Positions 10,178-18,985 of a stretch of DNA of 64,000 nt are shown one piece after another; positions within the stretch are counted from its first letter, which is position 1, and each line of letters opens with the position of its first letter. Under the pieces are notes generated by a model that was not told the origin of the DNA, did no database searches, and worked only from the letters and a program-made list of their open reading frames with translations. The stretch lies in assembly GCF_000348745.1 (NCBI RefSeq), contig NC_020812.1, positions 1,063,444 through 1,127,443 on the forward strand, read 5' to 3'. Source of the stretch: Micavibrio aeruginosavorus EPB (lineage in GTDB: Bacteria; Pseudomonadota; Alphaproteobacteria; Micavibrionales; Micavibrionaceae). Both the position numbers and the translations under genes were made by a program.

Positions 10178-11167
10178 ATGGGACCAGACATTCAAATTAT
10201 TCGTGATGCAGATACGCCGTTTGGTCTGTTTTACCGCGACCCGTCACGGGCGCAGGCATTGGTCGATATGTGCCGGAAGTTTTACGGCGGCACCATGCTG
10301 GATGCGGGTGGCTATATGGCGCGCCGATGGTGGGAACGCAATCGCCATGAACCGTATGGCGATGAAGTGGCCAGTGTTGCCCGGCTTCTGGGGGATGATG
10401 CCGTTTATGCTTTGAACCTGTCCTATGAATGGGGTTGCACCACCGCCTTTAATAAAACCGCATCATCCAAAACGCAGGGCGTCACGATGTTCCGCGCCAT
10501 GGATTGGGCGTTGGACGGTTTGGGGGACAAATTGGTTCTGGCCCGTATGGTTGGGGGCGCGGGTTTATATTGGGCCATGACATACCCCGGTTATATCGGT
10601 GTTTTGCAAGGCATGGCCCCCAAACGTTTTTCCATGGCCATCAATCAGGCACCGGCCCCGGACCGTGGGTTGGGGCGTGTTTTCAATCTGGCGGCGGATA
10701 AAATCGCAACATATCGCAGCCGGACTTTGCCGCCCTCATTTCTGCTGCGCCGTGTTTTTGAACAATGCGCGACGTTTAACGAAGCCGTGACCATGCTGTG
10801 TAGAACGCCAATCTCCACGCCGGCCATCTTCTCAATTGTCGGCGTTGATGCGCGTGATCATTGCATTATTGAACGCAGCCGGACGCGCGCCGTTCCAAAT
10901 TACAACACAATGTGTGTTGGCAATGAATGGCTGTTCCCCGGATGGAAGGGCGTCGCCAACCAAACGGACAGCAAAGCCCGCGTGGCGCAAATGTCATCGG
11001 GGCTTGGCACGTATAAAGGGCATTTTGATTGGCTGAATGCGCCTGTCTTATGTGATCGCACCCGTTTGGCGTTCGAGGCCAATGCCAAAACCGGGCAATT
11101 GGTGGTGCAGGGGTTTGAAGGCGGCCGGGCTGTGACCCGACCGCGATATATTCACTGCATGCTGTAA
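10178..11167 (+). CDS. Ntn-hydrolase-like protein (acid ceramidase / choloylglycine hydrolase type)
   Basis: A 329-residue protein whose centre resembles Ntn hydrolases with an N-terminal cysteine nucleophile. The segment SYEWGCTTAFNKTAS holds the candidate nucleophile Cys87, and FRAMDWAL carries the RxxD pair (Arg106, Asp109) seen in N-acylethanolamine amidase, acid ceramidase and bile-salt hydrolase relatives. These enzymes self-cleave just before the cysteine and then hydrolyse amide bonds. The 86 residues before Cys87 would be the propeptide or alpha subunit. Substrate cannot be told. The ATG at 10178 follows GAGGGG at a good distance; a TTG at 10157 is possible. No clear signal peptide. 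Confidence 0.6.
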   Translation: MGPDIQIIRDADTPFGLFYRDPSRAQALVDMCRKFYGGTMLDAGGYMARRWWERNRHEPYGDEVASVARLLGDDAVYALNLSYEWGCTTAFNKTASSKTQGVTMFRAMDWALDGLGDKLVLARMVGGAGLYWAMTYPGYIGVLQGMAPKRFSMAINQAPAPDRGLGRVFNLAADKIATYRSRTLPPSFLLRRVFEQCATFNEAVTMLCRTPISTPAIFSIVGVDARDHCIIERSRTRAVPNYNTMCVGNEWLFPGWKGVANQTDSKARVAQMSSGLGTYKGHFDWLNAPVLCDRTRLAFEANAKTGQLVVQGFEGGRAVTRPRYIHCML

Positions 11168-11172
11168 TAACG

Positions 11173-11202
11173 AAAAAGGGCCGGAAAAACCGGCCCTGTT
11201 CT
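11173..11202. terminator. bidirectional rho-independent terminator
   Basis: Stem AGGGCCGG/CCGGCCCT with an A5 loop, preceded by A5 and followed by a T-rich tract. It lies between the convergent gene ends at 11167 and 11223. Confidence 0.85.
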
Positions 11203-11222
11203 TATTTGTTCTTCATCAAGCC

Positions 11223-11393
11223 TTAGTGGCGCGCCGGAAACCCGAAACGATTGCGCGGGCTGGTATCCGGTGTCGGGCTTTCCGTCGTGGCGCGCGGCGG
11301 GGCGTACCCACGGGCGGCCAGCTCCAGAACTTGCAGTTCTTTCAGGCGTTGACGGTCGGCTTTGCTGAGATCGTTAAATTCGTTGGTTGGCAT
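11223..11393 (-). CDS. small hypothetical protein (56 aa)
   Basis: A short minus-strand frame encodes 56 residues: a helical N-terminal half (MPTNEFNDLSKADRQRLKEL, then QVLELAARGY) and a Pro/Thr-rich, probably disordered tail ending in RNRFGFPARH. A good Shine-Dalgarno (AAGGGA) stands about 9 bases before the ATG, codon choice is GC-rich at third positions like the neighbours, and a terminator follows the stop. These three points support a real gene. Function unknown. Confidence 0.6.
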   Translation of the reverse strand: MPTNEFNDLSKADRQRLKELQVLELAARGYAPPRATTESPTPDTSPRNRFGFPARH

Positions 11394-11564
11394 GGCTTTG
11401 GTTCCCTTGTGAAATCGTCGTTCTTTGTGAAACGGAATTCTTATTGTTTATTCTCTATTAATGACGCTGAAATGGTTAAAACGGGCTTAAGGCGGGGCCA
11501 TTTCGCGTCAAAATTATGACGCCGGATCAAAATCTTATGCCGCGCCGCAAAATAATCCTATATA

Positions 11565-11590
11565 ATTAGTACTATAATAGTCCTGTATTG
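11565..11590 (+). promoter_or_regulatory. candidate promoter/SufR operator of the suf operon
   Basis: An AT-rich stretch about 80-105 bases before sufR contains the perfect palindrome ACTATaATAGT (11571-11581), inside a larger GTACTAtaaTAGTCC. The TATAAT in it could be a -10 element. Rrf2-type regulators such as IscR bind imperfect palindromes with ACTA/TAGT-like half sites, so autoregulation by the SufR protein encoded downstream is likely. This is inference from position and pattern. Confidence 0.5.
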
Positions 11591-11668
11591 AGGGAAAAAC
11601 CTTGAAAAACGGGTTAAAGACTGGCATTGAATGCGGACCTTATCAGTCCGATTTGGGGTTTTTGGGAA

Positions 11669-12121
11669 ATGATCCGTCTGTCGCGCTTTACCGATTATGC
11701 CGTTTTGATGCTGGCCGAACTGGCCCGCGATGAAGCCGCGCGCGCGTCCGCCGCCGATCTGGCCACACGCACCAATCTGGCTGAACCGACGGTGGCGAAG
11801 ATTTTGAAAATTCTGAACCGCGCCGGGTTGGTCGTGTCCACACGCGGGGCCACGGGCGGGTATATGATTGCCCGGCCCGCGCACGCCATGACCGTGGCCG
11901 ATATTATCACCGCGGTGGAAGGGCCCGTGGCCATTACCGCCTGCGCCGATGGGCATGATGATGATTGTTCATTGTCCGGTATATGCGCAATGAATGGCCG
12001 TTGGGGCGAGGTCAATGCCGCCGTGCGTGGCGCATTGGAATCCGTCACATTGGCCGACATGATGAATAAGAAAAGTGCCGTGCGCGCAGGTGTGCCTGCG
12101 CAACAGCAGGTTATGGAGTAA
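11669..12121 (+). CDS. sufR: Rrf2-family SUF operon regulator
   Basis: A 150-residue Rrf2/IscR-type winged-helix regulator that probably binds a [2Fe-2S] cluster and controls the downstream operon. The N-terminus MIRLSRFTDYAVLMLAELAR is characteristic, and the helix-turn-helix is AADLATRTNLAEPTVAKIL. Three conserved cysteines (92, 100, 106) correspond to the IscR cluster ligands. The ATG at 11669 matches the family start; an in-frame start at 11627 would add 14 unrelated residues. It lies 6 bases upstream of sufB in the same operon. The name sufR is used here for the alphaproteobacterial Rrf2 regulator, not for the cyanobacterial DeoR-type protein. Confidence 0.9.
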   Translation: MIRLSRFTDYAVLMLAELARDEAARASAADLATRTNLAEPTVAKILKILNRAGLVVSTRGATGGYMIARPAHAMTVADIITAVEGPVAITACADGHDDDCSLSGICAMNGRWGEVNAAVRGALESVTLADMMNKKSAVRAGVPAQQQVME

Positions 12122-12127
12122 GAGACA

Positions 12128-13585
12128 ATGTCATCCATCACGCAAGACACCATCGATACCGTCAAATCCCTGAGCCACCAATACGAAGCCGGGTTCGTGA
12201 CGGATATTGAATCGGAGAAGGCGCCAAAGGGCCTGAGCGAAGACACCGTGCGCTTTATCAGCGCGAAGAAGGGCGAGCCGGAATGGCTGTTGGAATGGCG
12301 TTTAAAGGCGTTCCGCCACTGGCAAAAAATGCCGGAGCCGAAATGGGCGAAGGTTGATTTCCCAGAATTTGATTATCAGGATGCGTATTACTATTCCGCC
12401 CCGAAAACGGCGGATGATCGCCCGAAATCGCTGGACGAAGTTGATCCAAAATTGTTGGAAACCTATGCGAAGCTGGGTATCCCGCTGCGTGAACAGGAAA
12501 TGCTGGCGGGCGTGGCTGTGGATGCCGTGTTTGACTCCGTGTCTGTGGCCACCACATTCCGTGGCAAGTTGAAGGAAGTCGGCGTTATTTTCTGCTCCAT
12601 CTCCGAAGCGGTGAAGGAATATCCCGAACTGGTGCAAAAATATATGGGGTCGGTGGTGCCGATTTCCGACAACAAACACGCCTGTTTGAATTCCGCCGTG
12701 TTTACGGATGGATCGTTCGTTTACATTCCGCCCGGTGTGCGGTGTCCGATGGAACTGTCCACCTATTTCCGCATCAACGAAATGAACACGGGGCAATTTG
12801 AACGCACGTTGATTATTGCGGATAAGGGCGCGTATGTGAGCTATCTTGAGGGCTGCACCGCCCCGATGCGCGACACCAACCAATTGCACGCCGCCGTGGT
12901 CGAATTGATCGCGCACGAAGATGCCGAAATCAAATATTCCACGGTCCAAAACTGGTACCCGGGCGATGAGGAAGGAAAGGGCGGTATCTATAACTTCGTC
13001 ACCAAACGTGGCCTGTGCGAAGGGGCCAATTCCAAAATTTCATGGACGCAAGTGGAAACGGGTTCCGCCATCACTTGGAAATACCCGTCCTGCGTGCTGA
13101 AGGGCGATAACAGCCAAGGCGAATTCTACTCCGTCGCCATCACCAACAATTACCAGCAAGCCGACACCGGCACGAAAATGATCCATATCGGCCGCAACAC
13201 GAAAAGCCGGATCATTGCGAAAACGATTTCGGCAGGTAAATCCGATTCCACCTATCGCGGCTTGGTCAAAGTGATGCCAAAAGCCGAAGGCGCCCGCAAC
13301 TTCACCCAATGCGACAGCCTTCTGATCGGCGACCAATGCGGCGCGCACACCGTTCCGTATGTCGAAAGCCGTAACCCCAAAGCCCATTTGGAACACGAAG
13401 CCACAACCAGCAAGATTTCCGAAGACCAATTGTTTTACTGCCAACAACGCGGATTGAGCGAGGAAGAAGCCGTGGCGTTAATCGTCAACGGATTCTGCCG
13501 CGAAGTATTGCAGAATTTGCCGATGGAATTTGCTGTTGAGGCGCAAAAGCTGGTAGCGATTTCGCTGGAGGGGAGTGTCGGGTAA
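12128..13585 (+). CDS. sufB: Fe-S cluster assembly scaffold SufB
   Basis: SufB is the scaffold subunit of the SufBC2D complex on which iron-sulfur clusters are built from SufS-derived sulfide. The 485 residues match the family throughout, for example [60 protein letters not shown] and the C-terminal [17 protein letters not shown]. Its stop overlaps the start of an unrelated small gene by one base instead of leading to sufC. Confidence 0.97.
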   Translation: MSSITQDTIDTVKSLSHQYEAGFVTDIESEKAPKGLSEDTVRFISAKKGEPEWLLEWRLKAFRHWQKMPEPKWAKVDFPEFDYQDAYYYSAPKTADDRPKSLDEVDPKLLETYAKLGIPLREQEMLAGVAVDAVFDSVSVATTFRGKLKEVGVIFCSISEAVKEYPELVQKYMGSVVPISDNKHACLNSAVFTDGSFVYIPPGVRCPMELSTYFRINEMNTGQFERTLIIADKGAYVSYLEGCTAPMRDTNQLHAAVVELIAHEDAEIKYSTVQNWYPGDEEGKGGIYNFVTKRGLCEGANSKISWTQVETGSAITWKYPSCVLKGDNSQGEFYSVAITNNYQQADTGTKMIHIGRNTKSRIIAKTISAGKSDSTYRGLVKVMPKAEGARNFTQCDSLLIGDQCGAHTVPYVESRNPKAHLEHEATTSKISEDQLFYCQQRGLSEEEAVALIVNGFCREVLQNLPMEFAVEAQKLVAISLEGSVG

Positions 13586-13995
13586 TGAAAAGAAAAATCA
13601 CTTTTCTAAACGTTTGGGATGCAGTGTCGGTTGCGTCGTTCTTTCTTTTTGTGAGCGCAACGTTCCTTTATTTCTATTTATCTAAGGTGGATTATTGTGG
13701 TTCTTACGGGTTAAGCGGGTTCTTTTCCCTTAATTGCCACAATGTATTTTTGTCATTTGTTCTTTCGACGTTCAGTGCATTTGGAATAATCCATGCTGTT
13801 GCTTTTGGGCTTATGGTGAATATTCTTTTGGCTGTAGTTTGTATCTTTCTCTATATGAGTTATTTATTTTTGGCTTTTAGGGGGCTCGGTATTCTCTTTC
13901 TGTCTATTATTAAGCTTGTTTCACGAATTTTGTTTAGAAATAGACATGCGAAATACAATTGGAATGAAACGGTGAATGAAAATGTTACAAATTAA
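13585..13995 (+). CDS. AT-rich small membrane protein inserted in the suf operon
   Basis: A 136-residue protein with three or four hydrophobic helices ([72 protein letters not shown]) and a polar, positively charged C-terminus. It is not a known SUF component. The DNA is visibly AT-rich with many TTT, ATT and TTA codons, unlike sufB and sufC on either side, which points to recent acquisition. Its ATG overlaps the sufB stop by one base and its stop lies 14 bases inside sufC, so it is tightly fitted into the operon. Role unknown. Confidence 0.7.
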   Translation: MKRKITFLNVWDAVSVASFFLFVSATFLYFYLSKVDYCGSYGLSGFFSLNCHNVFLSFVLSTFSAFGIIHAVAFGLMVNILLAVVCIFLYMSYLFLAFRGLGILFLSIIKLVSRILFRNRHAKYNWNETVNENVTN

Positions 13996-14731
13996 AAACC
14001 TCCACGCCAATATCGATGGCAAAGAAATTCTGAAAGGCCTGTCGCTGGACATTCCGGCGGGGGAGGTTCATGCCATTATGGGGCCGAACGGGGCGGGGAA
14101 ATCGACCCTGTCTTACATTCTGGCCGGGCGAGAGGAGTATGAAGTCACCGAAGGTGAAATCATTTTCAATGGCGTAAACATGCTGGACCTGGCCCCGGAA
14201 GAACGCGCCGCCGCTGGTCTGTTTCTGGCGTTTCAATACCCGGTCGAAATTCCGGGTGTGCAGATGACCAATTTCATGAAAACCGCCCTGAACGCCATCC
14301 GCAAGCAACGCGGCGAGGCGGAATTGGACGCGCTGGATTTCCTGAAATTACTGAAAGCCAAGCAAAAAGATCTGGGGATCAGCGATGACATGCTGAAACG
14401 CCCGGTGAATGTCGGTTTTTCGGGTGGCGAGAAAAAACGGAACGAAGTGTTGCAAATGGCGATGCTGAACCCGTCCTTCGCCGTTTTGGATGAAACGGAT
14501 TCCGGTTTGGATATTGATGCCCTGCGCATCGTGGCCGATGGCGTAAACCGCCTGCGCGCGCCGGAACGGTCATTCCTGGTGATTACGCACTATCAACGCC
14601 TGCTGGATTATATCGTGCCCGACCATGTGCATGTTCTGGCCAACGGAAAAATCGTAAAATCCGGCGGCCCGGACCTGGCCAAGGAACTGGAAGCCAAAGG
14701 CTACGCCGATTTTATGGGAGAGGCGGCATAA
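13982..14731 (+). CDS. sufC: Fe-S cluster assembly ATPase SufC
   Basis: SufC is the ABC-type ATPase of the cytoplasmic SufBCD complex. In 249 residues it shows Walker [10 protein letters not shown] (34-42), the signature region [18 protein letters not shown], Walker [13 protein letters not shown] and the H-loop [11 protein letters not shown]. The start at 13982 (MLQIKNLHA) matches E. coli SufC; a second ATG two codons upstream is possible. The start overlaps the preceding AT-rich gene by 14 bases, and sufD begins 1 base after the stop. Confidence 0.97.
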   Translation: MLQIKNLHANIDGKEILKGLSLDIPAGEVHAIMGPNGAGKSTLSYILAGREEYEVTEGEIIFNGVNMLDLAPEERAAAGLFLAFQYPVEIPGVQMTNFMKTALNAIRKQRGEAELDALDFLKLLKAKQKDLGISDDMLKRPVNVGFSGGEKKRNEVLQMAMLNPSFAVLDETDSGLDIDALRIVADGVNRLRAPERSFLVITHYQRLLDYIVPDHVHVLANGKIVKSGGPDLAKELEAKGYADFMGEAA

Positions 14732-14732
14732 C

Positions 14733-15977
14733 ATGACCGCGCAAACCGCAACCATCACGACCCTTGAACCGCGCACGCCGTACCAGCCGGAAACGGCGAA
14801 CGGGGTGCTGGCCGCGTATGATGGTTTTTCCGATACGCTGTTGCATGAACCGGACTGGCTGGCTGCATGCCGTGATAAATCGCGTGAGGTTGTGGCCCGT
14901 CGTGGGTTGCCGACCGCGAAGCTGGAAGGGTGGAAATACACCAACATCCTGCCGCTCGTGAAAACGATCAACCAATCCGGAACGGTAAAAATCACCCATA
15001 AAGAAGGCCATGGCATTGCGGTGCATTCACTGGCCGGGATGCTGGGCGAGGAGTGGGTGCAAAAAGCCATTACCGCGCCATTGTCCGATAAAGAATACAA
15101 CACCGAAAACACGTTGTGGCATTTGGGCAATCTGTTCATGCGCGATGGGTTGGTGATTGATGTGCCGGCGAACACCGAAGCCAAAACACCGCTGGATTTA
15201 ACCATGGTGGCCGATGGTGGATTGGCCAATGCGCGGTTGATTATCCGTTTGGGCGCGAATGCGCGTTTGACGGTGATTGAACACCATAACGGCGCGGGTT
15301 CATATTGGAAAAATATCCAGACGCAAATCATTCTGGCCGATGGCGCGCATTTAACCCATGTGCGGTATCAGGAAGACAGTGAACAATCCATCCACACCCA
15401 ATTGACCCATACGGTTTTGGGCAAGGATTCCGGGTATGAAGGCATTGTTTTTTCAACCGGTTCCCGCCTGTTCCGCAATCAATTGCACGGCGTGATGAAC
15501 GGGGCCGGGGCGGTGTGTTCGCTCAGCGCCGTTAATTTGCTGACCGGGCAACAACATGGTGACACCACCATTCTGGTCGATCACATGGCCCCGAATGGCA
15601 ATTCGAACCAGAATATCCGCACCGTTCTGGACGGCACGGCCCATGGCGTGTTCCAGGGCAAGGTGCATGTGCACCAACCGGCGCAAAAAACCGACGGGTA
15701 CCAATTGTCCAAATCCCTGATCCTGAACGAAGGGGCGGAGATGGACACGAAACCGGAATTGGAAATTTACGCCGACGATGTGAAATGCTCGCACGGCGCG
15801 ACCACCGGGCAATTGGACGAAGGGCCGCTGTTCTATATGCGTGCCCGCGGCATCCCGGAGGCGCAGGCCCGCGCTTTGTTGATCGAATCGTTCGTGGATG
15901 AAGCCTTCGACCGTGTGGCCGATGAAACCATTCAATCCGTGTTGAAAGACAAGGTGAAAGCATGGCTGGCGTCGTAA
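14733..15977 (+). CDS. sufD: Fe-S cluster assembly protein SufD
   Basis: SufD is the SufB paralog that completes the SufBC2D scaffold and helps bring iron. The 414 residues show the N-terminal helical part with LPTAKLEGWKYTNILPL and the beta-helix core with DTTILVDHMAPNGNSNQNIR, VHVHQPAQKTDGYQLSKSL and CSHGATTGQLDEGPLFYMR. The 3' end overlaps sufS by 16 bases. Confidence 0.95.
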   Translation: MTAQTATITTLEPRTPYQPETANGVLAAYDGFSDTLLHEPDWLAACRDKSREVVARRGLPTAKLEGWKYTNILPLVKTINQSGTVKITHKEGHGIAVHSLAGMLGEEWVQKAITAPLSDKEYNTENTLWHLGNLFMRDGLVIDVPANTEAKTPLDLTMVADGGLANARLIIRLGANARLTVIEHHNGAGSYWKNIQTQIILADGAHLTHVRYQEDSEQSIHTQLTHTVLGKDSGYEGIVFSTGSRLFRNQLHGVMNGAGAVCSLSAVNLLTGQQHGDTTILVDHMAPNGNSNQNIRTVLDGTAHGVFQGKVHVHQPAQKTDGYQLSKSLILNEGAEMDTKPELEIYADDVKCSHGATTGQLDEGPLFYMRARGIPEAQARALLIESFVDEAFDRVADETIQSVLKDKVKAWLAS

Positions 15978-17215
15978 AAATGCCATCGCAGAATGATTTT
16001 GCACGGTACCGGGATGATTTCCCGGTGCTGGCCCGACCCATGAACGGCCAAAAATTGGCCTACATGGACACGGCGTCCAGCGCGCAGAAACCGCGCGTTG
16101 TTATTGATGCCCTGCGCGAAGCGCTGGACCGCGATTACGCCAATATTCACCGCGGCCTGTACGCCCTGTCGCAAACGACGACGCAGAAATTTGAAGCCAC
16201 GCGTCGCAAGGTCGCCGACTTCATCGGCGCATCATCCGAAAACGAAATCGTCTTCACCCGCAACACGACCGAAGCCATCAATCTGGTTGCGCAAAGCTGG
16301 GGCCGGACCAATTTGAAGGCAGGGGATGAAATCATCATCTCCGGCATGGAACACCACGCCAATATCGTACCGTGGCAATTGTTGCGCGATCAAATCGGCA
16401 TTGTGCTGAAAATCATTCCGGTCCTGCCCAACGGTACGTTGGATATGGATGCGTTTGACGGGTTGTTGTCCGACCGCACGCGGTTTGTGTCGATTGTGCA
16501 TGTGTCGAACGCGCTTGGCACCATCAACCCGGTTGAAACCATCATTCGCAAGGCCAAGGCCTATAACGCCGATATTCTGGTTCTGGTCGATGGGTCGCAA
16601 TCGGTCACGCATATGCCGGTCAATGTTTTGGGCCTGGGCTGTGATTTCTTCGCCTTTACGGGGCACAAATTGTATGGCCCGACCGGGGTGGGGGTGCTGT
16701 ATGGCCGATCCGCCCTGTTGAACGCCATGCCGCCCTATCAAGGGGGCGGGGATATGATCGAAACGGTCAGTTTCGCCCACACCACCTATAAATCCGCTCC
16801 GGCTCGGTTTGAGGCCGGAACCCCCGCCATTGCCGAGGTGATCGCCCTGGGCACCGCCATTGATTACGTGGCCGCCATCGGCATGGATAATATTGCGGCG
16901 CACGAGGGTATGCTTCTGACTAGGTTAGTGGAACAACTGGAAACGGTGCCGGGCCTGACTTTTTATGGGACCGGGCCAGACAAAGCCGGGATTGTCAGCT
17001 TTACTGCCGATTGGGGCCATCCCTCTGATATCGCTATGATTTTGGATCAATGCGGGGTGGCTGTGCGCACCGGGCACCATTGCTGTATGCCCCTGATGCA
17101 GGGCTTCGGGGTTGAGGGCACGGTCCGGGCCTCGTTAGGGTTATATTCAAACGTAGATGACATAATCTCTCTGATGAATGGGGTGACGAAGGCACACAAA
17201 CTTCTCGGAGCGTAG
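15962..17215 (+). CDS. sufS: cysteine desulfurase SufS
   Basis: A PLP enzyme that takes sulfur from cysteine as a persulfide for cluster assembly. The 417 residues carry the PLP lysine in TGHKLYGP (Lys236), HANIVPW, VDGSQSVTHM (the usual VDGAQ motif) and the catalytic loop RTGHHCCMPLM with Cys374; a second cysteine, 375, stands where many SufS proteins have alanine. The start overlaps sufD by 16 bases; a second ATG at 15980 is also possible. No sufE or sufU is seen in the operon, so the sulfur acceptor may be encoded elsewhere. Confidence 0.95.
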   Translation: MAGVVKMPSQNDFARYRDDFPVLARPMNGQKLAYMDTASSAQKPRVVIDALREALDRDYANIHRGLYALSQTTTQKFEATRRKVADFIGASSENEIVFTRNTTEAINLVAQSWGRTNLKAGDEIIISGMEHHANIVPWQLLRDQIGIVLKIIPVLPNGTLDMDAFDGLLSDRTRFVSIVHVSNALGTINPVETIIRKAKAYNADILVLVDGSQSVTHMPVNVLGLGCDFFAFTGHKLYGPTGVGVLYGRSALLNAMPPYQGGGDMIETVSFAHTTYKSAPARFEAGTPAIAEVIALGTAIDYVAAIGMDNIAAHEGMLLTRLVEQLETVPGLTFYGTGPDKAGIVSFTADWGHPSDIAMILDQCGVAVRTGHHCCMPLMQGFGVEGTVRASLGLYSNVDDIISLMNGVTKAHKLLGA

Positions 17216-17218
17216 AGT

Positions 17219-17674
17219 ATGGGGATACTGAAATTTTCGGCGGCTGTCGGCGGGGCAGTCGGTACTTTCTTAGCTGTTTCAACGTTTTCCAGTCCGGTGA
17301 AAAGCACAGAAAGGTTCGTCAATAACTGCATATCGGGGTATGAAAAAGAAGGCGAAAGCAACCCGTTGCTGGACGGGGTGGATAAAGCCGGTTTTTGTGG
17401 GTGTCTGGCGGAAAAGAAAATTGATGATAATTTCACCTATGACACTATGAAACCGTGCATGGACGCCCATATGAAGGAACCAGTGGTCCGGTTTTGTGAG
17501 GACGATCTGTCCAAACACATGGAAGGCTACGTGAATTGTGAATGTATTTACGACCACACGGCCCAATGGGTGTTCAAGAGCGCGGCAGCGGCCAGCCACA
17601 AGGGGCCGCAACTGAGTAAAGCGGACGAAACGCAAGCGTCCATCACCATGATACAAGAATGTGAATTCAGATGA
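17219..17674 (+). CDS. cysteine-rich exported protein within the suf operon
   Basis: A 151-residue protein that I do not recognise. The N-terminus (MGILKFSAAVGGAVGTFLAV) looks like a signal peptide or membrane anchor. The rest holds eight cysteines in spaced pairs (NNCISGY, GFCGCLAEKK, MKPCMDAH, RFCEDDL, VNCECIYD, IQECEFR), a pattern suiting disulfide bonds in the periplasm or possibly metal binding. It lies 3 bases after sufS and its stop overlaps the start of sufT by four bases. It is not a standard SUF component, and its link to the pathway is unproven. Confidence 0.65.
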   Translation: MGILKFSAAVGGAVGTFLAVSTFSSPVKSTERFVNNCISGYEKEGESNPLLDGVDKAGFCGCLAEKKIDDNFTYDTMKPCMDAHMKEPVVRFCEDDLSKHMEGYVNCECIYDHTAQWVFKSAAAASHKGPQLSKADETQASITMIQECEFR

Positions 17675-18096
17675 GTTTGACGAAGCCAGTAGCCGATGAA
17701 AGCATGTTGCGAAACGCCCTGGGCGATAATGGGTTTGACGAGTTGGCCGAGCCGCCAAACGTCGAAGCAACGCGCGACCATCCGCTGTGGCCGCAAATCG
17801 TCAAAAACCTGCGCGCGGTCTATGACCCCGAAATCCCGGTGAATATTTACGAACTCGGCCTGATCTACAAAGTCGATATCCGCGACGGGCTGGACGGCAA
17901 GGCCGACGTGTTCGTGGAAATGTCCCTGACATCACCGGGGTGCCCGGTGGCTCAGGAAATGCCCGGCATGGTCCAGGGCGCGATCTTCCCGGTTGATGGC
18001 ATCGGCAATGTCGATGTTGAAATCGTCTGGGACCCGACCTGGGACCCGTCTTTCATGGCGGAAACGGCGAAACTGCAACTGAATATGTTTACGTGA
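17671..18096 (+). CDS. sufT: SUF system MIP18/PaaD-like protein SufT
   Basis: A 141-residue DUF59/MIP18-family protein that helps mature Fe-S proteins and commonly ends SUF operons. It is recognised by VYDPEIPVNIYELGLIYKVD and MSLTSPGCPVAQEMP, the latter with the conserved reactive cysteine. About 45 residues precede the core domain. The start overlaps the cysteine-rich gene by four bases and the stop overlaps the A-type carrier gene by one base. Confidence 0.92.
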   Translation: MSLTKPVADESMLRNALGDNGFDELAEPPNVEATRDHPLWPQIVKNLRAVYDPEIPVNIYELGLIYKVDIRDGLDGKADVFVEMSLTSPGCPVAQEMPGMVQGAIFPVDGIGNVDVEIVWDPTWDPSFMAETAKLQLNMFT

Positions 18097-18464
18097 TGAA
18101 TAAGACCATGGCGAACGATCCGATTATCCTGACCGATGGGGCCGTAACGGCGATCAAATCCAAAACCGCGTTGAAAGACGGCGCGGTGGGTCTGCGCCTG
18201 ACCATCAAATCCACGGGCTGTTCCGGGAACAGTTACAAAATGGAACACGTGATGGAACAATCCGCCGCCGATGACCGCTTTGAACGCGACGGCGCAGTGT
18301 TGTTCATTCCAAAAATCCATTCATGGATGCTGTTCGGCATGACGATTGATTACGAAGATGGCGACATGCAATCCGGCTTCACCTTCAACAACCCGAACGA
18401 AACCGGCCGCTGTGGCTGCGGCGAATCCTTCACCATCGACCCGGGCAAACGCGCGCCGGGGTAA
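18096..18464 (+). CDS. sufA: A-type Fe-S carrier protein (HesB/IscA family)
   Basis: Carries and delivers newly assembled iron-sulfur clusters. The 122 residues have the three conserved cysteines: Cys42 in KSTGCSGNSYKM and Cys106 and Cys108 in RCGCGESF. The ATG at 18096 overlaps the sufT stop (TGATG); a GTG three bases earlier is in frame. It is the last gene of the suf operon, followed by a long perfect inverted repeat. Confidence 0.93.
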   Translation: MNKTMANDPIILTDGAVTAIKSKTALKDGAVGLRLTIKSTGCSGNSYKMEHVMEQSAADDRFERDGAVLFIPKIHSWMLFGMTIDYEDGDMQSGFTFNNPNETGRCGCGESFTIDPGKRAPG

Positions 18465-18479
18465 GGGGCTGTCTCAATT

Positions 18480-18549
18480 GTCATCCCGAACGAAAGTGAG
18501 GGATCTCCTCTTGAAAAAGGTGAGATCCCTCACTTTCGTTCGGGATAAC
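18480..18549. repeat. long perfect inverted repeat (palindromic element, copy 4, divergent)
   Basis: Two arms of 25 bp, 18483-18507 and 18522-18546, are exact reverse complements separated by 14 bases. The outer ends GTCATCCCG and CGGGATAAC match the other dispersed elements in the window, but the arms contain AACGAAAGTGAGGGATCTC instead of the short GC hairpins. It lies just after sufA and may terminate or stabilise the operon transcript. Confidence 0.85.
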
Positions 18550-18586
18550 AAACAGAGAAGGTGCGGGGAAGGCAGAATGCGTGCCC

Positions 18587-18985
18587 TTATCCCGTAATAA
18601 CGTATTGTTCTTCTGAATCCCGGTATTTGTTGTAATCGGCGGGTTTGGCAGGGGGGTGCGCGGCTGCAAATCCCATATTGTTTGGCGTGTTTCCGCCTGC
18701 CCCAAGATGTATTTTCGCAATTCCCGCCTTGTGCGCGGCCTTGGCAAAGGTCGCGCATAGTTTTTTCCATTGCTTCACATCCATCTGGCTGGGCAGATAT
18801 TCCAGGGAATCGAGGACCAGCTCGCCTTTCTTTCCACGCCACGCCCAGCTTTGGGCAACGATCTGATCGGTTTTGTTGTTGGTGACAACGTAAAACGCGG
18901 CCTTGGGCGAGAGGAAACCGTGTTGCGCGCATTCACGGCCCTCACCGCTCCGCCAATATGCTGGCAACAGGCGGTAAAGGCCCCC
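18587..18985 (-). pseudogene. out-of-frame C-terminal domain of the ankyrin gene
   Basis: The frame ending at 18587 encodes a domain-like sequence from LYRLLPAYWRSGEGREC through QIVAQSWAWRGKKGELVLD to the acidic C-terminus, clearly more protein-like than the tail read by the ankyrin frame over the same DNA. The two frames would join at a G run (CCCCC on the plus strand, 18981-18985): one extra G there gives a continuous protein. The domain resembles acetyltransferase-like C-terminal modules, but this is a weak impression. The break could be a mutation, phase variation or a sequencing error. Confidence 0.6.
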
